NCBI GenBank assembly: GCA_963931865.1
Contig: OZ007514.1
Location: 4,938,646 to 5,002,645 of the forward strand
DNA: 64,000 nt
DNA from: Axinella damicornis
Taxonomy: Eukaryota > Porifera > Demospongiae > Axinellida > Axinellidae
Direction of reading: 5' to 3'
Numbering within the stretch: the stretch's first letter is position 1; every line of letters starts with the position of its first letter. The notes beneath the pieces are model-generated. The model worked only from the letters and a program-made list of their open reading frames with translations. It ran no database searches and was not told the origin of the DNA. The position numbers were made by a program, and so were the translations under genes. Shown one piece after another: positions 58,501 through 64,000 of the stretch.

Positions 58501-61500
58501 TCCAGCGCAGAAACCTGTACCTCCAGCGCAGAAACCTGTACCTCCAGCGCAGAAACCTCAGCAACAACTCCCTGATTTAAGACGGTAAATACATTTTTCC
58601 ACTTTGTTCTAGTTTTAAGTCCAACTCAACCTGTTTTATCACTGAAAGAATAATGGCAGTCTGCTCAGCCATTTTAGTCCTCCATCCATGTCATTATATT
58701 GCATAAACCATCCGCTGCAGAACGATGTATCCCTGTCGTAAAGATTTGTAGACTAAGGATGGCATTCCCCATTGCCCTGTGTGTGCATGCAGAACAAGTG
58801 GTAGAGTAAATGCTTTGTCTGTCAGTATGTCTGTCTATCTGTGGACATAAAAAGGAGCAGTTTGGGTAAAACAGAAACAAGAAGTTAGTTATGCCCATGT
58901 CAAGCTTCCTGTTAAGCGAGCTTGATAGCATAGGCCCACAATAATATGTGATAGATATCGAAAGAGTATTCCGGAAAGTATTATTGAAGGAAAAATGATT
59001 CTTCTTTCCCTAACCCCGTTGCTAGAAGCGTGACAAACTGCTCTGGCAGGATATTTAGATCCCTTGCCTAAGAAATTAGCATGTTTGAAGGAAAACTGCT
59101 GAGTAAAGACAGCGCACACAGGTCAATTAAGGTAGCACATACCGCTTTATGTTAGGTTACCTTTAACCGTCGGGGGCCCCCGACGGTTAAAGGTTACCTA
59201 ACGTAAAGGGGTATGTGCTACCTTTAATCGTCGGGGGCCCCCGACGGTTAAAGGTAACCTAATGTAAAGGGGTATGTGCTACCTTAAAGTGTGGGTCCTG
59301 CCGTTACGTGTGTAAGGAGAGAACGCGGTACATTTATGGAAAAATTAAAATGGCCGACTTTGTTTACTGGTTTGACTTTTGTCATTCTAGTCGCTCTCTG
59401 CGTTCACACTTCGAGCTGAGTACGGGGGTAGTGAGTTTCGTTCATGAGTGGTTTAGCCAATGGGGTGATTGTCTGAAGCAAGCAGGTTGAGTTGATGTGT
59501 ACAATCGAGGCTACTAGCCAACTTTGGCTTTGATTGCGGAATTGTTGCCACCTTTGGACAAGGACTGTTTGTGATTTTTTGTGGAGTGTATTAATGTCTG
59601 GGAAATGGAGGCCTCCTTGTACGCAAACCATGGATAAGGTAAGCGAATTACCTCAAATTGCACATGTAGCCTCAGCCGTAGAGCCCAAGCCCTCAAACAA
59701 CGAGTTGATAGCACGACGATCCGTGTCCAGATCGGAAGAACTCGGTAGGCAACTCGCTCCCTTGGTAACCCTTTAAGCCCCATTGACGTCTATAGGCGTC
59801 ATTTAGAGCCTATGCACTTGTAGGGCTTCTCGTCCGTCCAAAGAGTGACCAAAAAAGCTTCAGAGGGCCCAGGGAGGACTTTGAGGCCCGAACTCAAAAA
59901 TTTGGTCAGATTTCGGCGCGCCTCCCCCACTAAACGTACAAGCGGGGGGGTATCGAAAAGGGGGGCGGCATGTCGTGGGCGTTTTTATTTTATTTTAATG
60001 AGATTCATTGACCCGAAGATTTTGGATTCTAATGATATTCATAGACCCCACCCAGGGCCTCAAGAAAACATGCAAATTGGTGGTGTAAAGTGTGCCATCA
60101 GTCAGATCTGGCCCAAGTTTAGGGAAATGCTGGGCGAAAATCCGGCTGACATCCACCTTTGACCTCCGATTGCTGGGCTTGTGGGGGTCATGAATATCAT
60201 TAACGGTATTGCCAGAGGGGTCTCTCCATGTGTGTGGGCCCCACCAAGTTTGGCCGCTGAGCAGCGAATGCTGTGGGAGAGGAGTACCTACGAAAGTGGT
60301 GTTCGCTGAATGCATGAAAATGTGTGGTCTTGGTGGGAAGAATTTGGTGGTTAAAGGGTTAACCCTGAACCTTTGCGCTCACTGGGCGACTCGCTCTTTC
60401 TCGGACAAGCGTGGCATTCTGCTTCTGGATCGATGGAAGCAAGTACATATACCACGCCACAGCTGCATTTTTCCTTTTTTTTGGCACAAATTCGTACTCG
60501 ATGTAGTCTCCAACACGTAACTGGTCATGGGAAGGTTCCACAACAGCCATGTTGTTCACAGCAACAACGCTGTGTAGCCAGATTTCTTCCTCCGTATTGT
60601 CATATCGTTTAGACAGGTTTCCTTCCAATTATTGTTGGAGGGTATCTTTCTGCCATATCCTTGACTAGTGAGAGCGAGCTCATCTCTGTGTTCATGCGTG
60701 CACGTTTGTGGTGCGGAACTGAAGTTCCGGAACCGAAGTTCCGGAATTCGCTTTGGAATTCGCTTCGGAATTCGCTTTGGAACTTGAAGGTTTCCGAAAT
60801 TTTCCTATACTTTTCCCGCAAATGTTTCCGAAATTCGCTTACCTTTTCCGAGAAAGTTACCGGACTCCATTTACGGATCTTCCGTGTTTGCGTTTATGCA
60901 CTTCCACGTTTCGGTTTTTCCGGAATTCGGAACCAGCGACAGAATTGTTTCAGAAGTTTGGCATCAATTTTATAGATGCGTACCGTAGCTAAGTATGACT
61001 CCGGTTCTAGTCATCCAAAATATCGATCTGCTCCCGTGATAGTAGCTTGTTGTTACTGACGGTGGATGGCCTTTGACCGAGTGTTGGAGATAGTAATTTT
61101 TGTCTGCTTTTCGAGTTGTGTGCTAAGACCCTGGAACCGCGATGGGGAGTACTGCGGTTCAGGAAACTTCACCTCAGTTTGAAGTATGAGGTTTGCAGTG
61201 TGCAGCTAACATGATATATGTCACCTAAAAGTTTCAGTACAGTGGTCACACCTTAATGCACCTGCAAAATATAACTGTATTTATGCTACTAAATAATCTA
61301 GCTACTAAATAATCTAGCGGTAGAAATTCAATTCCTGGAATTTCCACTAATCCAATTAAGCGGTAGCTCGGGACACTAATTATTTGCAGTGTATGATGCC
61401 AGGAAATGTTCTTATCCAAACAACATGAGTTCCAAGTACACATTTACAAAATACACTATTCATAGTCAGTCAGATTGGGTCCAAAATGCACTGTGTGGTG

Positions 61501-64000
61501 TGGCAGTTGATGCCTTTTTCCTGGAATACAACAGTCCTTGGTCACAAACAAGTTCTCTTGAAATTCAGCGCTGGGTGGTTGATGATGCCCATTTCTTGTT
61601 GCATGGCAGTGAGTGTCCATTTCCTGGAATAGTGTAGTCACAACAGTCACAAACACAAATGCCAGCTCATGGCAGTGGCAGTTGATGTCCATGTTCCTGG
61701 AACAAACGCTCGAAATGCAGCGCATGGCAATGATGGCATGGCAGTTAGACACCCAGTTCCTGGAATAGTGCAGCTACAACAGTCACAAACGCTCGAAATG
61801 CAGTACGTGGGATGGCAGTTCGATGCCCATTTCTTGGAATAACAAACGATTTCTCTCCAAACGCAGCGCGACAATTTCTATCTATTACAATGGTCCATCC
61901 AATCTAGCGATACAAATTCATTTCCTGGAATTTCTGTGATTCCAATCCTACGGTAGTGGATTTTGAAATTATTTGTTTTATTAGCATAAAATTAATACGG
62001 TACACTCTCCTGCCAATGTCCCAATAGCTATTGCTCATCCCCACATGTCTATAATTCCTTTTCTTACACAACTCTAGCCCCACATCAGCTGTGCTTCAGA
62101 AACCCACCAAAAATTGGACTAGTGGTTTGAAAGCTGTGCATTTTCATGTACTCCTGCCACAAGACCTGTGGATGTGTGGTGAGGATTCACTACCTATAGT
62201 ACGGATCCGATTTGGACACCCCGATCTTGGGCACTGGGAGGACTGGGAAGAGCTTACTGTTGAAAGGTGAGTAGAGTATTGATCACTCGAAATGCAGTGT
62301 GTATTTGGTAGTTATGGGATGAACTATCATTCTGTTGCCTAAAGTAAATCTAGAATGCAGGAGATTTTGTGGGGTGAGCATGAACAAGACATATGGAGTC
62401 AATTACAATGCAAGCATGTGACACTATACACACAGTGAGCAATGCATGCATCTCAGAATAAGTAGTAACTGTGTCCAAATGAACTGCAATGTAAGCTTGA
62501 CCTTTACACTTGATGCTGCCAATCATGGACGTGGAAAGTGTCGGCATAGCAGAGGAATGGATATGGCAACAATGCGTAAATTGCTAATTGAAAGTAACTT
62601 GTGCCGCAATGGGACTTCTACAGGCATGTGTGAAGCATATTTCTCTTAGAGTAAAATATCATTCTTTGGCCAGCAGGTATTATCGCACGCGGGTGACATT
62701 GGGCCGAGTATAGGCCATACCAAAGCCTTCATTCAATGTTTCATGTCTCTCCTATGCACCACTACTGAGTTATAAGCTCCCAAAGTCAATGTCTGAAATC
62801 ACGAGTGTCGGGTGAGAGAGTAAGTGATCAGACAGAGCTACTTCTTGCATAAGACATTTACATTGAATGTAATTTTTGGCCACAAATACAGGGCCATTGC
62901 CACAGGTCGATACGGCCATGGCCATACCAATTTTTGAAGGGGAAATGGCGGTGCCGGGATTCTGACTTATGAGCGCATACATGTAGCTACATCAAAAGTA
63001 GTTTTTTTTGAGGCTTCCACTGTCCAAAGTCGCGATGATTGGACAGACTTTATCCACTTTTTCGCCAGTCTTGGATTCGAGTCCTGTCAAGTTTCATGGG
63101 CTAGGGACGAGACCAACACACATGGAATGGAGACAGGACTAACGCGCCACACGTTAGTCATGAATCAACGGATCAGAGTGACGGCAGCGCTAACCCTTCA
63201 AGCAACAAGATGCTTGTGATAAACACTTTCAGCCAACTCACATTTGCTATCCACGTCGAGAGTGAGACGGTGAAATCACAGTGCAGTGCAAAGCACACCC
63301 ATCCATATAACTGATAGGTGAAGAATTTCTGCATTTTGTGTGTATTGCACATTACACGCCTCTATGCAGTGACTGTACCACTCCAAAATAGCTGCCGCTG
63401 ACCCTGAAATACTGATGCAAGTCTGAGCTCTTTAATATGTACTTTGGATACACTTGAGTTGTCAGCGGCTAATGATACAAGCATGTACCCTAATTAACTT
63501 TACACTTAACTTTAGATTTAGATCTTGTTGTTGAAGATATTGGAGTCCACTTGGAGGTGTTCATAGTTCTGATTTGCAGGCTTGGTGTTTCTTTCAAGAT
63601 GGCATCCATCAGCATTCCCAGGAATGCTGAGTTCTTCATCCTCTTCAGAGCCGCTAACAGAGCTGAGGTTTGATTGACCGAGGCACAAAGGATGATCAGC
63701 AGGAAGCCTGCATAAAATATAGTGTGGTAGTCGAGGTCTCTTCTTCTGCCTGCTAATCATGTCTGGAGTCCTACCAGCTGTATTCTCAGTGTCTTCTTGG
63801 TAACACACTCCTGGGAGGCCAGTTCAAAGTGAACACTGGAACAAGTTGTTAGGTCTAGACTGTTAACACTATCTGAACCAGAGTTTGGTGGTGAGGTACC
63901 ACTAGTGGGAGTGATTGACGGTATAGACTATGCTGTTGACTGCATAGCTCTTAGGCTGGCTAGTCACTTTTTAACTTTGTGCAACACAGAGGTAGCGTAA
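37260..64000 (+). CDS. gene 2: zinc ribbon-double U-box-CBM20-like protein, RNF213-like N-terminus (3' partial)
   Basis: Five exons are seen: 37260-37517, 41931-42173, 47102-47329, 58370-58584 and 62078-62266; introns have AG/GT borders and phases 0, 0, 0, 2, 2. Domains in order: Ser/Glu-rich start (MSKSSSSSSCSEEDGEEEAA), zinc ribbon (WCDTC...CPKC), U-box 1, U-box 2, PVPPAQK repeats, and a CBM20-like segment (AVHFHVLLPQDLW ... GHPDLGHWEDW). U-boxes recruit E2-ubiquitin without zinc. In RNF213, a giant AAA+ E3 ligase, an N-terminal zinc ribbon is followed by a CBM20 domain; the same order here, with U-boxes added, suggests an RNF213-related ligase whose AAA+ part lies beyond the right edge (inference). 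The neighbour upstream is an E2-like gene, same strand, 3.9 kb away. The ATG at 37260 is the first in its exon. Confidence 0.8.
39550..39625 (+). repeat. 36-bp tandem duplication
   Basis: CCATAGAGAATGTAT(G/C)GCAA plus ATGCTACTA occurs at 39550 and again at 39586. Confidence 0.85.
39978..40090. mobile_element. foldback MITE-like hairpin
   Basis: ATTATACAG at 39978 and CTGTATAAT at 40082-40090; the arms continue with GTATTGTCA/TGACAATAC around a CTTGTGCCTGCAGCACTCG centre. Confidence 0.7.
40139..40554 (+). repeat. family V repeat, copy 2
   Basis: Opposite-orientation partner of 22444-22860, 416 bp, over 90% identity by eye. Confidence 0.85.
40683..40708 (+). repeat. 26-base poly-G tract after a GGT repeat
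   Basis: (GGT)n from about 40655 runs into 26 uninterrupted G. Confidence 0.9.
41931..42173 (+). CDS. gene 2 exon 2: U-box 1
   Basis: 243 nt, phase 0/0, between GATTTTCAG and GTATGT. Reads LKCPLAKAWFKDPVVTPGDQ, NYERSAIKKYM, RVLKPRELIGNIALKEFMDI. The CPL...F.DPVVTP...YER..I pattern is diagnostic of U-box domains. Confidence 0.92.
42432..43215. mobile_element. element ending in GCAGAGATGCCAA, inside X copy E'
   Basis: CAGAGATGCCAACTACTTAG at the left and CGCATTGGCATGTCTGGCAG at the right are imperfect inverted repeats. GTGTGAGAT(T/G)-type words fill the right half. Y copy 1 is inserted near its left end. Confidence 0.5.
42459..42794. mobile_element. family Y MITE copy 1
   Basis: CCATAGAGTACATATCAAGC at the left; GCGCTTAATGTGTCCTCTACGG at the right; TA on both sides. 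The inside has GGGTGGGCGGATACTACATG, shared in inverse with copy 2. Confidence 0.8.
43376..44101 (-). repeat. family X copy E, split by Y copy 2
   Basis: Starts with GGGGCAACCGCACTCCTGGT and continues after Y2 with AGCGCAAGCTAAG, CAATTAATGCGTGA and the second X module at about 43935-43982 (48 nt, ATG to GTGAGT), then GAGCTGTAG...GAAGAGAGCGCTTGAGCAA, where a foldback element follows. Confidence 0.7.
43441..43856. mobile_element. family Y MITE copy 2
   Basis: 416 bp, TA-flanked (43439-43440 and 43857-43858). CCATAGAGTACGTATTAAGC at the left and GGGCGCTTGATGCGTACTCT at the right. Internal segments match Y copy 1 in inverse orientation. Confidence 0.82.
44103..44305. mobile_element. 203-bp foldback element with about 95-bp arms
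   Basis: TGTGTCATGGCAAGTGCATG at the left and its complement at the right; arms continue through GTAAGCCATGCAAGGGTG and CTACTTAT around a 5-base centre (GTATG). CTTGAGCAA before and CTTGAGTAA after look like a 9-bp target duplication, as made by Mutator-like transposases (inference). Confidence 0.85.
44411..45240 (-). repeat. family X copy F, split by a HIRAN-bearing MITE
   Basis: 44411-44438 has the X phrase TGGTCTGCAAAGATTGACTA; 44947-45240 continues GGTGTCATGCAGTGAAAC and holds both modules on the minus strand: 45055-45009 (47 nt, [15 protein letters not shown]) and 45165-45106 (60 nt, MAAAKGKTRNFYSAHNFAST), each followed by GTGAG(T). Confidence 0.8.
44439..44946 (+). mobile_element. HIRAN-bearing TA-flanked MITE, copy 1
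   Basis: Inverted ends (C)TGTATTTCTACGATCAAACG and the complement of GGCGTTTGATCGCGGAAATAC, TA on both sides. Next to each end are repeats of ATTAGT(G/A)GCCGCCCTCGAATA. The interior keeps GELIVGHIP(R) and RVTG...FRDSNGFGISYRF, the remains of a HIRAN-like domain. Shifted frames near 44630. Confidence 0.8.
45862..46303 (-). repeat. family X copy G
   Basis: GGAATGGCCTACAAAGATTCTGACT to CAGTTACCAGGAGTGGGGTTGCC. First module is 47 nt but the donor is changed (GCGAG). The second module is shortened. Confidence 0.75.
46307..47066. mobile_element. element R: TIR element with GTGCAATTT arrays
   Basis: (A)GGTAATCACAT at the left and ATGTGATTACT at the right. GTGCAATTT/AATTGCAC words are clustered at 46335-46425 and 46950-47010. 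No ORF. Confidence 0.55.
47102..47329 (+). CDS. gene 2 exon 3: U-box 2
   Basis: 228 nt, phase 0/0, between TTTTTACTTAG and GTGAGT. Reads CLTCPLAQRLFENPVIAPSG, RSYEKAYIESHL, NLQQLILNYPLKVAVDQYTF. A second U-box, clearly diverged from the first. Confidence 0.9.
47330..48606. other. gene 2 intron 3, left part
   Basis: A short X fragment lies at 47697-47800 (CTCACCGTGGTCGCTGAG, CCGCCATTGCTAACATGAGG). Otherwise no feature. Confidence 0.5.
48607..50935 (-). pseudogene. CR1/Jockey-like LINE, 5'-truncated with internal deletion
   Basis: The minus strand starts within the APE endonuclease (EITLTGDLNCN, then ITPCSISDHLLV with the SDH motif). It jumps at about 50545 straight into the RT (SKAFDSIHHQLL motif A, SGVPQGSILGPLLF B, QLYADDTILY C), so the segment between is deleted. 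One shift near 49855 leads to the C-terminal part (RIILQVPARSPRWTTLE). The 3' end has AATAAA and a (CAT)n/(ATC)n tail (48607-48620), as in CR1/L2-type elements. It lies antisense in a gene 2 intron and a HIRAN-bearing MITE sits in its 3' UTR. Confidence 0.88.
48771..49322 (+). mobile_element. HIRAN-bearing MITE, copy 2
   Basis: CTGTATTTCCGCGATCAAAC and its complement GTTTGATCGCGGAAATACGG as ends. The interior frame 48903-49259 reads LALQDRDYFAVSVKRGELIV, GHIPRELSKT, RRVTGEIFRDSNGFGISY. The HIRAN match is DxxAV.V..G..VGHIPRE. Best-preserved copy of the family. Confidence 0.82.
50936..51561. other. gene 2 intron 3, no feature
   Basis: No gene or repeat partner recognised. Confidence 0.4.
51799..51855 (+). 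other. X module 2: ATG, 57-nt open segment, donor-like end
   Basis: Reads MATKRKTRHYYSTHNLAST and is followed by GTGTGT where other copies have GTGAGT. Compare 6090-6034 (MATKGKTQNYNSAYNFAST, GTGAGT). Confidence 0.6.
51974..52020 (+). other. X module 1: ATG, 47-nt open segment, GTGAGT
   Basis: GCAATGGCGG gives a good start context. Reads MAANGETKALLSPPPR with the last codon split, then GTGAGTTTCAG. The same 47-nt length is seen at 5915-5869, 27881-27927 and 45055-45009. Confidence 0.65.
52131..52728. mobile_element. 598-bp TIR element with TTATA target duplication
   Basis: TCAAGGGCGTATCGAGCCGC ... GAGGGCATG...ACGGCATAATCCAAAT at the left is mirrored at the right. TTATA is at 52126-52130 and 52729-52733. 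GCCGCCGAAGGCGGC forms a hairpin near the left end. Confidence 0.85.
52788..52811. other. perfect 10-bp hairpin with CGAA loop
   Basis: GTCTCGGCAC-CGAA-GTGCCGAGAC, directly after X copy I. Likely the end of an unlisted MITE, since similar GAA-loop palindromes mark other element ends here. Confidence 0.7.
53055..53376 (+). repeat. family T repeat, copy 2
   Basis: Partner of 21740-22175, same orientation. Confidence 0.75.
53377..53977. mobile_element. 601-bp TTAA element
   Basis: TTAACCCTTTAGGGCCCATA at the left and GGACCCTAAAGAGTTAA at the right. AGCGCCAAAAGGCGC palindrome just inside the left end. Confidence 0.8.
54012..54549 (-). pseudogene. retroelement-like ORF remnant, possibly PLE C-terminus
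   Basis: Two overlapping minus-strand frames (54549-54148 and 54299-54012). KKKFHAHQLKPTQVKGTLQK and LPPAKLGMLFHVHLSVTEFW recall the linker and GIY part of a GIY-YIG retroelement endonuclease, but no YIG or RT motif is clear. It could be unrelated. Confidence 0.3.
54790..55592. mobile_element. element S with long imperfect TIRs
   Basis: GTAAATTCAGG...GTAAA(G/A)(T/C)GCGGAACGTGG at the left and the complement at 55545-55592. Inverted similarity continues about 150 bases (TAATAAG(C/T)CTAATAAGCAT, GGTGGGCATTAATTGG). TGGAATGGAA(T/C)-type short repeats differ in number between arms. Confidence 0.78.
55593..56143. other. gene 2 intron 3, no feature
   Basis: Short open frames only; nothing recognised. 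Confidence 0.4.
56144..56590 (+). repeat. family X copy J (diverged)
   Basis: CGTACTCCTGGTAGCC end, then degraded modules (ATGCAGCCAAAGGGAAG...GTAAGT near 56316, and GAGCTGAGTTTCAG near 56474), then GGCCATTCCCAAGTAGTCAA. Confidence 0.7.
56591..57501. other. gene 2 intron 3, no feature
   Basis: No gene or repeat recognised. Confidence 0.4.
57510..58109. mobile_element. 600-bp hAT-type MITE with perfect 8-bp duplication
   Basis: CAGTGGCGTAACCA at the left, TGGCTACGCCACTG at the right, and TCTGCATG on both sides (57502-57509 and 58110-58117). An 8-bp duplication with CAGTGGCGTA ends is typical of hAT elements. CTGCCGAAGGCAG and GGCGCGTAGCGCC palindromes lie just inside. The intact duplication suggests recent insertion. 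Confidence 0.93.
58370..58584 (+). CDS. gene 2 exon 4: Pro-rich PVPPAQK repeats
   Basis: 215 nt between TACACACAG and GTAAAT, phase 0 in, 2 out. About seven 7-residue repeats (PVPPAQK, PAPPVQK, PLPASQK), the last four nearly identical at DNA level (CCTGTACCTCCAGCGCAGAA), so recently expanded. Probably a flexible, possibly SH3- or EVH1-binding linker (inference). Confidence 0.72.
58585..59126. other. gene 2 intron 4, no feature
   Basis: No supported feature. Confidence 0.4.
59127..59287. mobile_element. TTAA-bounded palindromic MITE with 61-bp tandem duplication
   Basis: TTAAGGTAGCACATAC at the left and GTATGTGCTACCTTAA at the right. The central GTCGGGGGCCCCCGAC palindrome and its right arm are repeated in tandem (61-bp unit). 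Arms of the first hairpin pair over about 50 bases. Confidence 0.9.
59765..60362. mobile_element. 598-bp TTAA-type element
   Basis: (G)TAACCCTTTAAGCCCCATTG at the left and TGGTTAAAGGGTTAA at the right. GACGTCTATAGGCGTC palindrome near the left end. The first T of TTAA is lost at the left. Confidence 0.75.
60363..60628 (-). CDS. unassigned ORF, possibly an exon
   Basis: A minus-strand frame with protein-like composition (SVVAVNNMAVVEPSHDQLRV, GDYIEYEFVPKKRKNAAVAW) that stops at the edge of the TTAA element. Family not recognised; it may be a truncated gene or exon cut by that insertion. Confidence 0.3.
60700..60850. repeat. GGAATTCGCTT(T/C) short tandem repeats
   Basis: TTCCGGAATTCGCTTTGGAA-type units of about 12 bases repeat 4-5 times. 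Open frames here are by-products. Confidence 0.75.
61274..62000. mobile_element. element W copy 2
   Basis: Shares with 29131-29912 the phrase CCTGGAATTTCCACTAATCC, the TTTCCTGGAATA units and the end CATAAAATTAATACGG. TA follows at 62001. Fewer internal units than copy 1. Confidence 0.75.
62078..62266 (+). CDS. gene 2 exon 5: CBM20-like segment
   Basis: 189 nt between ACAACTCTAG and GTGAGT, phase 2 in, 2 out. Reads WTSGLKAVHFHVLLPQDLW, then LPIVRIRFGHPDLGHWEDWE. The VxFHV start and G-x-PDLGHWE match the starch-binding CBM20 fold, present near the N-terminus of RNF213. Confidence 0.75.
62267..63517. other. gene 2 intron 5, left part
   Basis: No supported feature on either strand. Confidence 0.4.
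63518..63810 (-). CDS. candidate terminal exon of a minus-strand gene
   Basis: On the minus strand GAACTGGCCTCCCAG could be an acceptor, followed by about 97 codons to a TAA. The peptide is acidic and Ser-rich in the middle (SSVSGSEEDEELSIPG) and ends EHLQVDSNIFNNKI. Composition is coding-like but I recognise no family, and it would overlap gene 2 in antisense. Confidence 0.35.

Noticed and set aside
60609..60821. Minus-strand frame with FQSEFRSEFQSEF repeats
   Set aside because: Product of a 12-base tandem repeat; no flanking coding evidence.
63070..63100. Second B-box-like word GGATTCGAGTCC
   Set aside because: No A box or cloverleaf around it.

Overview
This is a repeat-saturated stretch of an animal nuclear genome, most likely a marine non-bilaterian or other invertebrate (a sponge would fit; this is inference). 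The evidence is spliced genes with GT/AG introns, Penelope-like, CR1/Jockey-like and restriction-endonuclease-type non-LTR retroelements, pogo-type and hAT-type DNA transposons, TTAA- and TA-flanked MITEs, and no bacterial-style gene packing. About 2 kb of the window is host coding sequence; much of the rest is transposon sequence, often nested.

Host genes. Two genes lie head to tail on the + strand. Gene 1 (exons from 13100 to about 33370; 5' part not found) encodes the C-terminal part of a von Willebrand A (VWA) domain followed by a ubiquitin-conjugating (E2, UBC) domain with a plausible active-site Cys. Gene 2 starts at 37260, runs beyond the right edge, and encodes an acidic Ser-rich N-terminus, a CxxC...CxxC zinc ribbon, two U-box (E3) domains on separate phase-0 exons, a Pro-rich PVPPAQK repeat, and a CBM20-like segment that recalls the N-terminus of RNF213-type E3 ligases. 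Exon phases agree at every junction I checked. An E2-like gene directly upstream of a U-box/RNF213-like E3 gene is the most interesting host signal. A possible terminal exon of a third gene is on the minus strand at 63518-63810.

Layout. 0-3 kb: Penelope-like element with direct terminal repeats. 3.3-3.75 kb: MITE. 4.05-7.5 kb: a MITE copy (called family X here) split by a 3.26-kb TA-flanked transposon that carries a pogo-like transposase and a HIRAN-ULP1 protease gene, which itself holds another X copy. 8.2-12.9 kb: a TTAA element and a 3.8-kb TIR element. 13-33 kb: gene 1, whose introns hold a second Penelope-like element with an internal microinversion (15-16.9 kb), a canonical hammerhead ribozyme (21.0 kb), and an X copy split by a 4.0-kb TIR element containing an RLE-type non-LTR retrotransposon (23.5-28.1 kb). 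37-64 kb: gene 2, with introns full of X copies, nested MITEs, two HIRAN-bearing MITEs, a CR1/Jockey-like LINE (48.6-50.9 kb), a hAT MITE with perfect 8-bp duplications (57.5-58.1 kb) and palindromic MITEs.

Family X (about 11 copies) is the most unusual repeat. It is an internally duplicated element in which each half carries an ATG, a short open segment of 47 or 57-60 nt, and a GTGAGT splice-donor-like site. The length and frame of the segment are kept among several copies. X is also the target of at least eight separate nested insertions. Family letters X, Y, Z, W, V, T and U are labels for this report only.
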